The position numbers and the translations under genes are program-made. Shown piece by piece: positions 13,601 through 24,700 of a DNA stretch of 64,000 nucleotides. This stretch comes from Lanius collurio (taxonomy: Eukaryota > Chordata > Aves > Passeriformes > Laniidae): NCBI GenBank assembly GCA_020086605.1, contig JACBWW010000017.1, positions 19,621,806 to 19,685,805 on the forward strand, read 5' to 3'. Each line of letters starts with the position of its first letter. The first letter of the stretch is position 1. The notes under the pieces are model-generated. The model ran no database searches and was not told the origin of the DNA. It saw nothing but the letters and a program-made list of their open reading frames with translations.

Positions 13601-14928
13601 TATGAATTTGACACCTACACTTTCTTGCTTTTGCCTGGATTTGAAAGGTTTGTATGAATGCCATTGCATACTGCCCCTGACCTCATATGTACAAAGGAAT
13701 TAAGCTACAGAATCATATGCCTTTCCCAATGCAAAAAACAGAGGTGCTGATGATTGGACCATCAAAAAGTTAAATACATTTCACTTTCAGATACAGCTGT
13801 ATTTCCATTTTGATATGAAAATATTCTAGCAAAGTACTAGAGAAGTTGTTATTGAAAATCAGTACTTTGAGACAAACGCTTTCTTCCTGTATGGGGGGGT
13901 AGGCCTGCAGCTCAGCAGAATGTGTTTGGTGGCCCATTATTTGTAAGTCCTGTACAAAATTGATTAAAAGGCTGATTAATAATGGATAAAATAGCTCTTC
14001 AGCATGGAGGAGGCTGGATCAGTTGGGATGATAAGAAACTGTCAACCTCTTATGATTAATTCTTGTGCGCTTCTAATGAACTGTTGCTCATATTGCACAG
14101 GACACAACTAAAATTATCACCAAGTCAAAGGAGAAGCCATTGCACATGATGGGTGGCTGAAGAGACTGATGCAATTTTTGAGACTATCATCCTCTTTAGA
14201 AATTTTTTCCCACAGTTTACATGAGTCTGTGGACTACATGGAGCACGACATCTGGTTGACAGTATCTGCCAATTCTGTGCTTTTTAAAAATCATACAAAC
14301 ACACAAACGTGTTTTAAAACAGCTGACCTTCCTTCATGACTTCAGATACCTCTCAAACCTCTGAGGACTCTGATTAAGCAGTTTGTAAAATGTAGATCTC
14401 TCCCACTCGTTCAGACCATTTCAATGTCTGTTTTGGTTTCTGACTTTTACACAGGCACTGTATCTGTTAGATATGGTATCTGTTCTAGCAGGACAGATTC
14501 ATTGAGTCACCATACAAAAGAGATTTGTACTTCAGTGGTATGCAATTGTCCTGGCTGTGAATTAATGCAATGTAATTTCTATTGACATCACTATAAATAA
14601 TTTCAAACACAGCTGTGAACTGAAATAACATTTCACAACAGAGTATATGCAGGCATTATTCTAGATAAAATTCTTCAATTTGTTTTGACCAGAAATGTAT
14701 CTGGATATTAAAGCAATAATATGAGTATCAGACCGTCAGCAAAGAACACATTTTGGTGAGGATGAAACATGCATGAGTGACAATTCATCACATCTGTAAA
14801 AATAAATAAATCCCCCCAAAACAAAAACAAAGAGAAAAACATGAGTTAGTGTTGTTTATGGGGTCCAAGTCTCATAAAGGAAAAATAAAACAAAACAAAG
14901 ATGGTTTATTCTCAAAAGACATGACACA

Positions 14929-14942
14929 ATGCCACCTTCTGG
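14929..14942 (-). promoter_or_regulatory. CTCF-like motif (weak candidate)
   Basis: The minus strand reads CCAGAAGGTGGCAT, which agrees with 12 of 14 positions of the CTCF core CCASYAGRKGGCRS. The mismatches are at the Y position and the final S. A motif alone does not show binding. Confidence 0.3.
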
Positions 14943-15153
14943 TTAAAATGTGTAGAAAAATACACCAGTTTAGTATTGAACACTTACCTATTTACATATG
15001 ATCTAATGATCAGTTTGTGTATGAATTCACTACAGTCATACAGTCGATTTTTTGGATCAGCAGATCCCAGGATAACCACTATTGAATTTTCTGGAGTGGT
15101 CCAGCCCAGACTAAAGGCAGAATCTTGCTATTCAACAGTTAAAATTCAGTGTA

Positions 15154-15189
15154 GACAAGAATCTCTCTTTTGACAAGAATCTCTCTTTT
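15154..15189. repeat. Perfect 18-bp tandem duplication
   Basis: The unit GACAAGAATCTCTCTTTT occurs twice head-to-tail with no mismatch (15154-15171 and 15172-15189). The identity suggests a recent duplication, or one likely to be polymorphic. Confidence 0.95.
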
Positions 15190-16869
15190 TCATATTCTAG
15201 CAGTGGGGTTTGGCCTCCAATTTTAAAATACTCACTTTTTTCATAGAGTATCATATTTTTTAATAATGTTTCTTTGTTCAAAGATTTAACAATTTTGGCA
15301 GCAAAAATGCCTTAAAATTAGGCTTTTGTGAATTTCCTCTTGAGAACCTCATGTGTTATTAGAATCATATCACTAAAAACTCTTAACTCTGCAACATGCA
15401 GAGACATTTTCATAACAGCTTGTAGATGTGAAGAATTTAAATATTTTCCAGTTTAACCAAAATAAGAATCATTTTCCACTAGAGAAGCCAGCAGCTCTTT
15501 TAAGATACATTCAATACCTCTCTCCTCTGATCCTTTTGAACTGCCAAGCACTTTAAAATAGTGACAGGATCAAGGTAAAGATATACTATGGCTTATTAAA
15601 TTTAATAGCTGGAAGAGTTAATACTGGACACACACACAAATCAAATTTCTCCAAAACCCTTCATCCAGGAGCAGGGGTTGGCCATTCCTTTTCACTTTTG
15701 AAGAAAATCTTGGAGTTACTTCAAGAGACTGAAGTTTTCCCTAAAATCTTCACCTATTCCAGGATCATTTATAAGGAGGGCACACCCATGGTGTATTAGT
15801 TCAGTAACCCATCCCTTCACTTCCAGGCTGCATGGTCCAACAGCACACCGTGGTCTACAGAAATCCTCTCTACAGAGGAGACAAGAAATTCAGAGAGGGC
15901 TTGAGCATGATGAATAAAATTGGTGGTGTTTCCCACTTCTGATTCATCACCCTGCTTCAGAACCTCAGTTGCCTTATCCACATTCTCTGTATGCACCACG
16001 TGAAGGGGAAGGTGAGAAAGGTGTGCTGAGAGAGGCAGCAGCCACTGCTTCAGAGGAGTAGCACAGGGAAGCTCCATAAATGCACTGGTATGACCACAGT
16101 TATTGCAGAAAATTTATACAGCTTTAGAGTTAGAAAGATCAGAATTGTCCCTGGCGAGTCATAAATTCCTGAACAAGAATTCAAGCTCTCTATATGATAT
16201 GAGAATAAAGCTGATCAATGCAGAGAATTATTGTATAGTAAAACTACAGCAATGAGAGCACTCTAACAGTTACTGGATATTTATTCAACTGATTTTCCTT
16301 GAAGAATTTTAATGAGGATTTCACACTCCATAACCACATGCTTTAGATTCTGTCAGTAAAAATGTTAAATGCTTCTGTTAAAGTAATGTGACACTGCTTT
16401 TACTGCACTACTCTTTGCCTGGGAATGATGTTTTAGCAAGACGAGAGCATGTCTACTTTTTTTTCAGATGTACTGGGAATGTTTTCAATTATTTATGTTG
16501 TGGCTGAATCCCTCAGTATGCCACTAGACCCAGACAAAAATGACAATTCCAGCCCCATAGTGGAACAGTTGTGGAAATTCCTTCAGCTTTCCACAAGTAA
16601 GTTTCCCTGTTCTCTCCATGTAGCTGGCAGCAACATTGTACATAATGCACAAGAAATTCTTATGGTGGGATTAGAAGTGGTAAAATCCATCAATTTTTGT
16701 ACAGAAAGTTCCAAAGCTGAACAAATTTATTTGCAATTATGGCCATTCCATGCGATTGATTGCTATGACTAGAGAAAAATTAAGCTTTTGGTTCCTAATG
16801 CTTAGATTTAATCTCATTAATATGGAAGTGGGATCTGAATAAAGAAAAGGATCAGTTAAGAGTCTGAAA

Positions 16870-17035
16870 ACTCAGTTTATAGTCCTGACTCAGACGATGA
16901 TCTGCACCATGATATTCACAGGCTTCATTTTTTTGTGCTTCTTTTTCAGTCTTGTCTTGCAGATTGTAAGTAGCATTTTCAGAAAAGATTGTCTTTCATG
17001 ATTTTACTATGCCTTGTTTAGTGAGGTGCCAAATT
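16870..17035 (+). repeat. Possible MIR-type SINE remnant
   Basis: The order of blocks fits a tRNA-derived MIR core SINE: a CCTGACTC...GATCTGC segment, a TTCACAGGCTTC...GTGCTTC segment matching the conserved MIR core region, then GCAGATTGTAAG and GATTGTCTTT...TTTACTATGCC...TAGTGAGGTGCC. The tail resembles the 'attgtaagctctttggggcagggac' end seen in amniote MIR-like copies. It is strongly diverged and the borders are approximate. The shape of the match could also arise by chance in part of the element. Confidence 0.45.
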
Positions 17036-20000
17036 CATTGAAGCCTCTAAGCTTAACTATACTATGCATAGTAACATAATAACCCATAATGCACCAAAAT
17101 CATCCTTCCAACCTGAAAATTAGAGTTTGTAATTCCAAATTGCCATTACTTTCCTGTGCTTCTAACAGGGGCCCTTAGCAGTTGTTCATGGAAGTGTCCC
17201 AGAATTTTCAGACAACTTGGTAGCATTTAAAATGCAAAATGTGAACATATCTTTCAGATAATCTGCACTAAAACGTTCATTGCTGTGGCCATTAAAGTAT
17301 TTCCATGTATGAGGCATGGTCTGCTATTCCTGCCTGGATGTTTAAGGTAAACAATCACAAAAAAGTAAGCAGAGCTGTGTGACCTCCTTGTACACAACAA
17401 CATAGTTTTAGTTTCAAGAAATTAGTGTTTCTACTGATGCTTGTGCCAGACAACTGTAATTTATAGTGCTATGAAGCAAAACTGAAATTTCAAGTTGGGG
17501 GTCTAAATTCCTAAATGTTGTAGTAATACTACAACATTTTATGAGATTACACCAGAAACTAATACAGCCCAGCAATAGAAAATTGCTATCTGCCACTTCG
17601 GGGTTGGAAACGTGTTGTGAAAGGAAAATGTCTTTCTTATTACAGACTTTAACGTCTCTCAGTGATGGAAACTAAAGAGTTGATTGCACCCACATTTCAT
17701 GTGAGTGACTCTTTCTCATTCAGTCATGTCAGTGATACCAACCAGATACAGATATACAATATATATGCTTGGGTAAAAACCACTCAAGGGAATAAAACCT
17801 GCAATATTTTTCCACACCAACAATAGGTTATACTTCTTTTAAAATTATATCGAGAAATCATCACAAGCTAAAATGTGTGCACATTAGGTTGAAGACAACC
17901 ATCACCATTGAACAAAGGAGGAAAAGAGAAGTGAAAATTCTCAACTTTGATAGGAGCTGGCAGAAAGGGAAATCCCAATGACCAACATTATATTTGCAAA
18001 TAAAAATGCAAAAAGACTATAGAGAGCAAAAGTATTAAAGTAGATGAAGATTAAATATGACAATACATATTTTGAACAGTTATGAATGAGTCTAAGAGTA
18101 AACTTTATGGTGTAAACTATAATGGTAGTTCAGGAGCTTTTCAAGAGTCCATCCTCTGCGAATCTCTCTCTAGAAGCTGTCCTGACTTTAAAGAGACTCT
18201 CAGCACCCTGACAAAGGTTGATAAACTCTGGAGGTAAGTCTGGGTAAAGACCTAATGCAAGTATATACTACACACAACACAGAAGGTAGCATCGGATCAG
18301 GGCCTTTAAAATATAAATTGCTTAGGACAGACACAGCTCATGTCTGCTTTCCTTTGGGACATAGCTCTTAGCTGACACAATAAAATGGTGAGTAGCAATT
18401 GAGTCAGGTATTGGCCATCTCTGAAAATACCTCCAGCTTTTACAAAAGGAAGGTGCATTCTGCTACATCCCTATGCATGGCATAGCAGAGGCTGCAGGAC
18501 CAGCTCTCCCTGGAGCTCTAATCACAATGACCACATCCATGAATGTAAAGGAACAGGCTGTGGGATGAAGTACTGGCCTGCCCACAGAGAGGGTGTAGAA
18601 CATTCTCCTGGGCTGGGCATCGTTCAGGATAAGGAACTGAAGACAGGAGGGCAGGAGAGAAGCCACCCTGTTCTGAGTGGGAAGAGAACAGGTGCAATGA
18701 ATGCCATACCATTTGGTCGTGGGGTGAAAGGATGAGGTTTGGCCTATATTATGTACTTGCCACGGGGTTTTCTGTGAGAGAAAACCATCTCTCATTAGTG
18801 CCATACCCACAATAAACCAGTGCAATATCCTACAGCAATGCCAGACATCAGCTGCTCCAAGAGAAGGTGGAAAAAGGGACTTGGCTCAGCCAGAAGTACC
18901 ATGCACTGCATGGAGGAGAGAAATTCTTTGCTAATAACATCTATGGGGACCAACATGTTCTCTGGGCTTATGTCAGCTCATGTCCTCACAGGTATCTAGC
19001 TAGGAGAAAAGCAACAGCAGCTCTGGCACATGAGGTTTCACTGTCTCGTGGGAAAGCTTCCCTCACTCACAGCTCTCCCTCAAATCAACTTGCAAATAAG
19101 TGTGGGGAGCTCACTCCTCTGCATGGCCAAGAGAGATTAGAGACAGCATTTCATTTTTGCAGGCCTTTTGGCAAGCTCTCGCTGAAGTGAATGACTACAC
19201 AAAAAGTCAGTTATTCTTGTGTTAAAATAAACTCCCTTTTTTAAAAGGAATCAACAAAGCAAATTTTCCATGAAGTCATTAAACAAATTTTAGTTTAAAA
19301 GAATTTATCAGCACTAAAGGATTCAAAGAAAGAGAAGAATTAGGGAAGCCATAGCCAGTTAAAAAAGAAGAAAAGAGAAGAGAGGAGGGAGAAAAGTGAA
19401 ACTGATTTCTTGTGAATGTTTTCCTTAAGCTGAGGAAGTCAAAACAATCATGAAGAAGAAAGGAAAAATGTGGCATCTGCATTAATCAGCATTAAGCACT
19501 TAAAACAAGAAGCTTCAATAACTGTGCAAATTTAAATTTTCGAACTTCTTCTTTCTATCCTGTCTCATTGATATTCATAGGGCAGTAACCATTATTTGCA
19601 AACAAAGATAAAAACCAGTATTTACTCTTGCTGGAAAATGCAGCTATAATTTATTATGAATGCATTCAATTTAGTGTGAGTCACTGTGTAAAATTTTCAT
19701 AGTATAACCCAAAATAAGAGCTTGACAAATAAGTATGGTTTTTTGGGTTCAGTTACTAAAGAAGAAGGAAAACAAAATATAATCAGTTGAGTTTGAGTCA
19801 AAGCAGACATTTTATGGTTTTTTGAAAAATAGGGATTTTTTTAAGAATCAAGCTAATCTGTAATGACTTTTGCTTTCATTTTAAAACCTTTCTTTTTCAG
19901 TGAGCCATTATTAAATATGAAAAATATGTTTATTTTACAAATGTCAAGAGTAAATGTTCTAACATTTCTAAAATGGAATTTCTTTTTTGCTTCAGAAAAT

Positions 20001-20839
20001 TCTGGAATTAAATTTTTCTTTTTTTAATATAATATCTGTTTTACTCTTTATTCATCTGAATTTAACTGCTGGTGATTCATATTTGCAAGCAATTTCAGTC
20101 CCCTAAAAAATTCTGCTTTATACTATTACTCCAAAATTCATACCATTTCAGTAAAAATCAGGAGCTACTTCCTATTTGTCTGGAGTTCAAGTCTGCACCT
20201 GAAGTCTCAGGATATATTTTGAAAATGAGTGTTTATTTGCTTGGCTTGGCCTGACTTTTCTTGGTTGAATATAACCAGGCCAAGTTCCAGTAGATCCTGG
20301 AGTGACTTATATGTTTGACTGGAAACTCCTGAATGTCCTTCTGAGGGGTTTCATGCTGAGTGCTAAAATCTCTCAGCAAGTGAAAATGACTGTACCAGTC
20401 AGGTCTACTGGCTCTGAAAGGTCGCAGGCACAGGACAAGTTCATTCAGAGCTTCTTGTAATACAGACAAAATGGAAAATTACCACCTCAAATATCAGGAT
20501 TCGGAGCTGGGCTATACCTACCATAGGTGGCCTGATAAGAAGTCAGCCCTTAAGGCTGTTATTAGAGTGGGAAAAACAAGTAAAAACATGCAACTGGGAA
20601 TGTATATCCTCCCTCTGTCCCTAACACTTGCAACTGCTCCAGCATCTCAGCAGAAGCAGAGTTTCCAGGCTATGGCAGAGGGAAAGCAGGGCATAGGCAT
20701 ATAACAGTGATGGCAGATCCCACCCAAGCACTGTTTGGTTCCACGTCCTACCTCTAGCAGTGGCCAAGAGAGGCTGGGGAAGCATGGAAATGCAACAAGC
20801 ATGCAGTAATGTCTCCCTGGCTCCCAGCACTCTATGAGC
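17036..20839. other. Intergenic DNA, no gene seen
   Basis: No exon is supported. A near-perfect palindrome sits at 17513-17539. A purine-rich tract runs through about 19318-19410. The block 18460-19190 is less AT-rich and contains open frames of up to 120 codons on both strands, but none resembles a known protein and they overlap in conflicting frames. Confidence 0.6.
17513..17539. repeat. Near-perfect 27-bp palindrome
   Basis: AAATGTTGTAGTA, a single central A, then TACTACAACATTT. The two 13-bp arms are exact reverse complements. It could extrude as a small cruciform or be the internal end of a tiny inverted-repeat element, but no flanking target duplication or longer terminal repeat is visible. 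Confidence 0.95.
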
Positions 20840-22010
20840 TGCAATATTTTCTGAGCCACAAGCATCTTTGTGTTCTACATCCCTCAATGGATTCTTCTTC
20901 TGTGGATTTCTCTAATTCCTTTTGAAGCCATGTAAACTTCTGGCATCCTCGGATGCTTGTGCTAATGCCATCAGCAATATAACCATGCATTCTGTGAAAA
21001 AGCCCTTCTTTTGTTTGCCAAACCTGCTATTCCATGCTGTTTGTGCTACCTCCCTCACACTACTCACCATTCATAGATTTCTATTCCCTCCTTTTTCAGG
21101 CAAATCTTTTTCTACTCAGTATATCAGGTTTATGTAGTCAGTCTTCATCTGGAAACTATTTCATAGCTTTGAGCATCCTACCAATCTTTTCTAGCACTGG
21201 TCTACCCTTTTTGAGATGCAGGAGATGAGAACACATGCAGTCTTCAAGATATGTCTAACTCATAGACTTACAAAGTACTTTCTATGCTTCTCTTAATAAT
21301 GCCAAGTGTCAATTCCAGAGTCAACCACAGGTGCATCAGTTTACATTTTCCTACATGGAATTGTATCTGCTGTTTTGTCTTTCAGCCAGAACCTTAAGAT
21401 CCCTTCAAAATTACCCTGAATTGCTAACTCTGTTTAATAAGGCTGTGTCACACATTTTGTTGACTCCCTTAACCAGACCTGGATGTACTTGAAAGCACAG
21501 AGTTCAGCAACGATCTCTGTGGGTTTCCACTGGTGTACCAATCAGGAAAGCCAACAAATTAACTTTTTGTTTTATTTTCTACCTCCAAACTTTCTATTTA
21601 GACCTGCTAGGACCCTACATTTTGTGCCACAGCACTTTATTTCCTAAAAAGAACTTGATGAGAACGTCCTCAAAACATGTCTGGAAAATCCAGTAGAACA
21701 TATCAACAGGATTTTCTTGTCCAATATTGAGTGATTGTTGGCTGATTCCTTCAAAGAAATCTACAATTTTAAGCATAATTCCCTACACAAACACAAGGAT
21801 TGCATCCTTCTTCGTAAATCATATGCAAGTATGTTCATTGATTCTGTTCTCTATGATAACAATCATATTTATATATGTTCATTGTTTCTATTTTTTATTA
21901 TAACTACCACAAATTCGTTAAATGCACTTGTCAGGTTTGCTAAGATTTATATCCTTAACTCCTGCAACAAGTCTTTTTTTTTTTTTTTAAATTGCATAAT
22001 TTTCTTTTCG
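20840..22010 (-). mobile_element. Ancient CR1/L3-like LINE fragment
   Basis: A long, heavily diverged non-LTR element read in reverse. Landmarks appear in the right order for an old amniote CR1: GATTTCTCTAATTCCTTTTG with an AAGCCATGTAAACTTC block, TTCTGTGAAAAAGCCCTTCT followed by TTTGTTTGCC, TTTTTGAGATGCAGGAGATG then CATGCAGTCTTCAAGATATG, CATCAGTTTACATTTTCC, AATTGTATCTGCTGTTTTGT, ATCTCTGTGGGTTTCCACTG, and GGAAAATCCAGTAGAACATA. The span is close to 1.2 kb, and the far right edge (after about 21900) is uncertain. The open frames inside it are reading-frame debris of the decayed reverse transcriptase in antisense. It is much older than the CR1 at 9.9 kb. Confidence 0.75.
21974..21988 (+). repeat. 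T15 homopolymer
   Basis: An uninterrupted run of 15 T within the right part of the ancient CR1 copy, probably a later expansion. Confidence 0.95.
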
Positions 22011-24309
22011 CAAGCAAGGGGGAGATTTTAGAAGACTGAATGCCAAAATAAATAACTAACTCCTTTCCTAGGTAACTTCCTACATAACTCTTAAGTGAGC
22101 ATCACTTGCTCTGGCTGATTTCTAGTTAAAAAAAATAACAACTTAAACTATTTCTAACTATTGTTACCCATTTTCTTCAAAGACCTCTTTTTTGCCAACA
22201 TTTAAGTTTATAACAGATCTTCTGAGATGTACCATTTAAAAATATTTTGAAGCAAGGATCCACCTAGCCTCCCACAGTGCACATATCTTTAAACAGTTCT
22301 TTTTTTTTTTTTATTTTCTGTTGTTATAGTTGGATCACAACATTTGGAAAAGCATTTTAAACACTTCAGCAAGAAATTCTGGGTCACCCCATTAACCAAG
22401 TCAGTTTGGTATTGGGTTACTGTCATAATCTGTATTAACCTCATGAGTTAACACAAAAAGGGGAAAAAAAGGATATATAAGTTATAGCTATATAAGTTAT
22501 TCCTCAAAAATAATTATTTATTTCTTAATGTCTTATTATGAGTTGGGTGATGGTAATCCTGATTTCACAGTATATTTTTACATCACATAAGAGCTATTTA
22601 CACACAGCCACCACAGAGAGCATGAGGACAGGCCAGCCTGCAGTGAAATATCCAGGGAGGATTTGTGGAGCACAGTGCACTCTGCTCAACATACTTCCCC
22701 TCTTCCTTCTTTGGAGGAAGTACTGACAATTGCTTTTTGCTAGTAAAGCAAAACTTCTGTTTTATCTTCTTTACCTTCCCCAAAGTATTTGTGAACTCTG
22801 AACCACAATCTGAGCCCTTTTGTTTCATTTGCATAATACGACAAATCAGTATAAACATTCCCTGTCTCTAGTAAACTCAGTTTAAGATATAAAATAGGGT
22901 AAAAGTATAGATTAGATACTGCTGAGCCCAACTTTGAAGTTGTTGTATTTAAGTTAAACATTAGTGAAATCAGAATTCTTTACTTGGAGCAGGAGTTGAT
23001 AAGTAGAGAAAAAAAAGGAATAACAAAAAGTAGATTCAAATAAGTGGTATCTACACATATTTGCTGAGGCACGTGTGCTTCCCACTCAAAGCCAAAGGCA
23101 TTTCCCTCCTCATCAAGACTGTCACAAGAAAGAAACCTGGCAATGAGTAGAATGATGCAGTGCCCAATCTGAACATTTTGGGGAGTGAATCTAAGGTGGT
23201 CAGAGCCTACTTGTCATAGTGAGGCCAGACAGTAACATGTACTGGTGTTGTGTCTGACAGGCACAGTTCTGTGTAGCTTAGTCACAGAAATGACTCACCA
23301 CAGCTTCCATCAAAAGCAGGATTTCCATACACTGCTGTAGGCAAAAGGTAATTGTCAGCATGTGGCACATGTGCCTGTGCAATTTACCTCCCACTCACAC
23401 ACCCTCTTCTTTAAGAGGGTGACAGTGGAGGAAGGTGTTTTCTTTTGTGGGTCTAAGGAAATCCCAAATGTGGTCATTTATATTAAGGTCTGAGTTTTGG
23501 CTGAAAGTCAAGATCAAGTGAAAATGTGTTTAGCCTAAGACCCTTCAAGCGAAAATTCTGATCTAGTTATCTATCTATAGAATAGTAAGTTTCATTAATT
23601 TTTCTTTTTAAGGAAAACATTAAGAGAAGATTTTGAAACTCAAAACTTTTTTTTTCCCCTAGAGTTTTTTTAAATTCCAAATTTGGAGTTCATTTATGCT
23701 TGAATTATTAAAACCAAAAAATATCTAAAACCTATAAGGTCAGAATTGGAAGCAAGAATGGCGAACGTATTGCAATATTTCATCTAGTGCACTCTGATTA
23801 CCCATTGAATTATTACTCCTGTTTATAAATGCATTTTGATTTTTCAACCTGTTTTTAGACAAGAAGAGTGTTTGAAATAGCAGAAATTCATACAGAGTGA
23901 GCAAATAGATTCTCCTCCCTATTGCAGCTAAAACCTAAGTTCAGAATTGTCCATCATCCTGTGCTATTTTTTGCCACAGATTAACAAGTCATGTAGAGCA
24001 GAGCACAGTTTTGTACTTGGGGCATTTTGAGAGGTAGAAAACACACAAACCCTCATGAAAGAATCCTGAAGCTAAACTTTGAAGTGATGCACACTGAAGA
24101 GTACACTGTTGTGTGTTCACAGCACTCTGGTAGCTAATTTATTTAAATTCAGGAGCCAAAATGTGACTTTGGTGAACTGGGTGGAAGTTTTGCTAGAAGG
24201 TTAGGTGGGACCTGGACCTGGCTTCAAACTTCTGCATAGAAGTGGCATTGATTTGAGGGCTTGCATCAGCAACATATGTTTTATCAAAGCATCCTATCTC
24301 ACTTTCATC
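22011..24309. other. Intergenic DNA, no gene seen
   Basis: AT-rich sequence with a T13 run at 22300-22312. A 12-bp direct repeat, TATATAAGTTAT, occurs at 22474-22485 and 22489-22500. Open frames at 22538-22961 overlap on both strands without any recognised domain. The left end may hold further decayed CR1 sequence. Confidence 0.6.
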
Positions 24310-24700
24310 CCACTGCTGCTGCCCCTGCTGTTACCATGCTGACCCCTTGTTCACACCACAATATTGGTTCCCTCTGAAACTGAGATTTGAGTTCAGGATT
24401 TTACTGATAACTTTCAAGGTTCTTCAAGCCTTGACCCCTCTGTTCTTGCATAACCTGGTCCACATTTCTGCTTCCTTTCGTAACCTACTTTCTGTTTCTC
24501 ATTTATCTCCATGCTCCCATCGCTTTTTAAGTTGACTGTGTCAAAATACGGTGCTTTTGCACAGTTGACCCCAGTGTGGTGGAACTCCATTCCTCTTGAT
24601 ATCTACAAATTTGGGAGATAAATTCCCTCCCTCTACCTCTCCAGGATTTCAACTGTCTCATAGGGTACAAAGTGTGGTCAGGCCATGTGATACAGCTTTC
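24310..24700 (+). mobile_element. L2-type LINE reverse-transcriptase remnant
   Basis: Relic of a non-LTR retrotransposon ORF2. A 62-codon frame at 24347-24535 contains QYWFPLKLRFEFRILLITFK followed by VLQALTPLFLHNLVHIS. This matches the familiar C-terminal pattern of L2/CR1-clade reverse transcriptases, LHWLPV..RI.FKILLLTFKALHGLAPxYLxDLL. Downstream, GTGGAACTCCATTCC at about 24578 corresponds to the conserved LWNSLP motif, and a further block fits the last part of the ORF. Stops and frameshifts separate the pieces, so it is dead. L2 is the likeliest clade in an amniote, but a related clade is possible. Confidence 0.75.

Larger units (their letters stand above)
10638..16869. other. Intergenic DNA with a homeodomain-motif-rich block
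   Basis: No gene is supported. The longest frame (12942-13373, minus, 143 codons) has no recognisable domain and lies in AT-rich DNA, so it is probably chance. A 261-nt minus-strand frame at 15817-16077 is discussed in findings. An 18-bp tandem duplication lies at 15154-15189 and a CTCF-like motif at 14929-14942. The block 13930-14090 carries several TAAT-type homeodomain motifs and could be a conserved regulatory element. Confidence 0.6.

Noticed and set aside
18463..18825. 120-codon minus-strand ORF
   Set aside because: No recognised domain and it conflicts with another open frame in the same block. Not supported as a gene.
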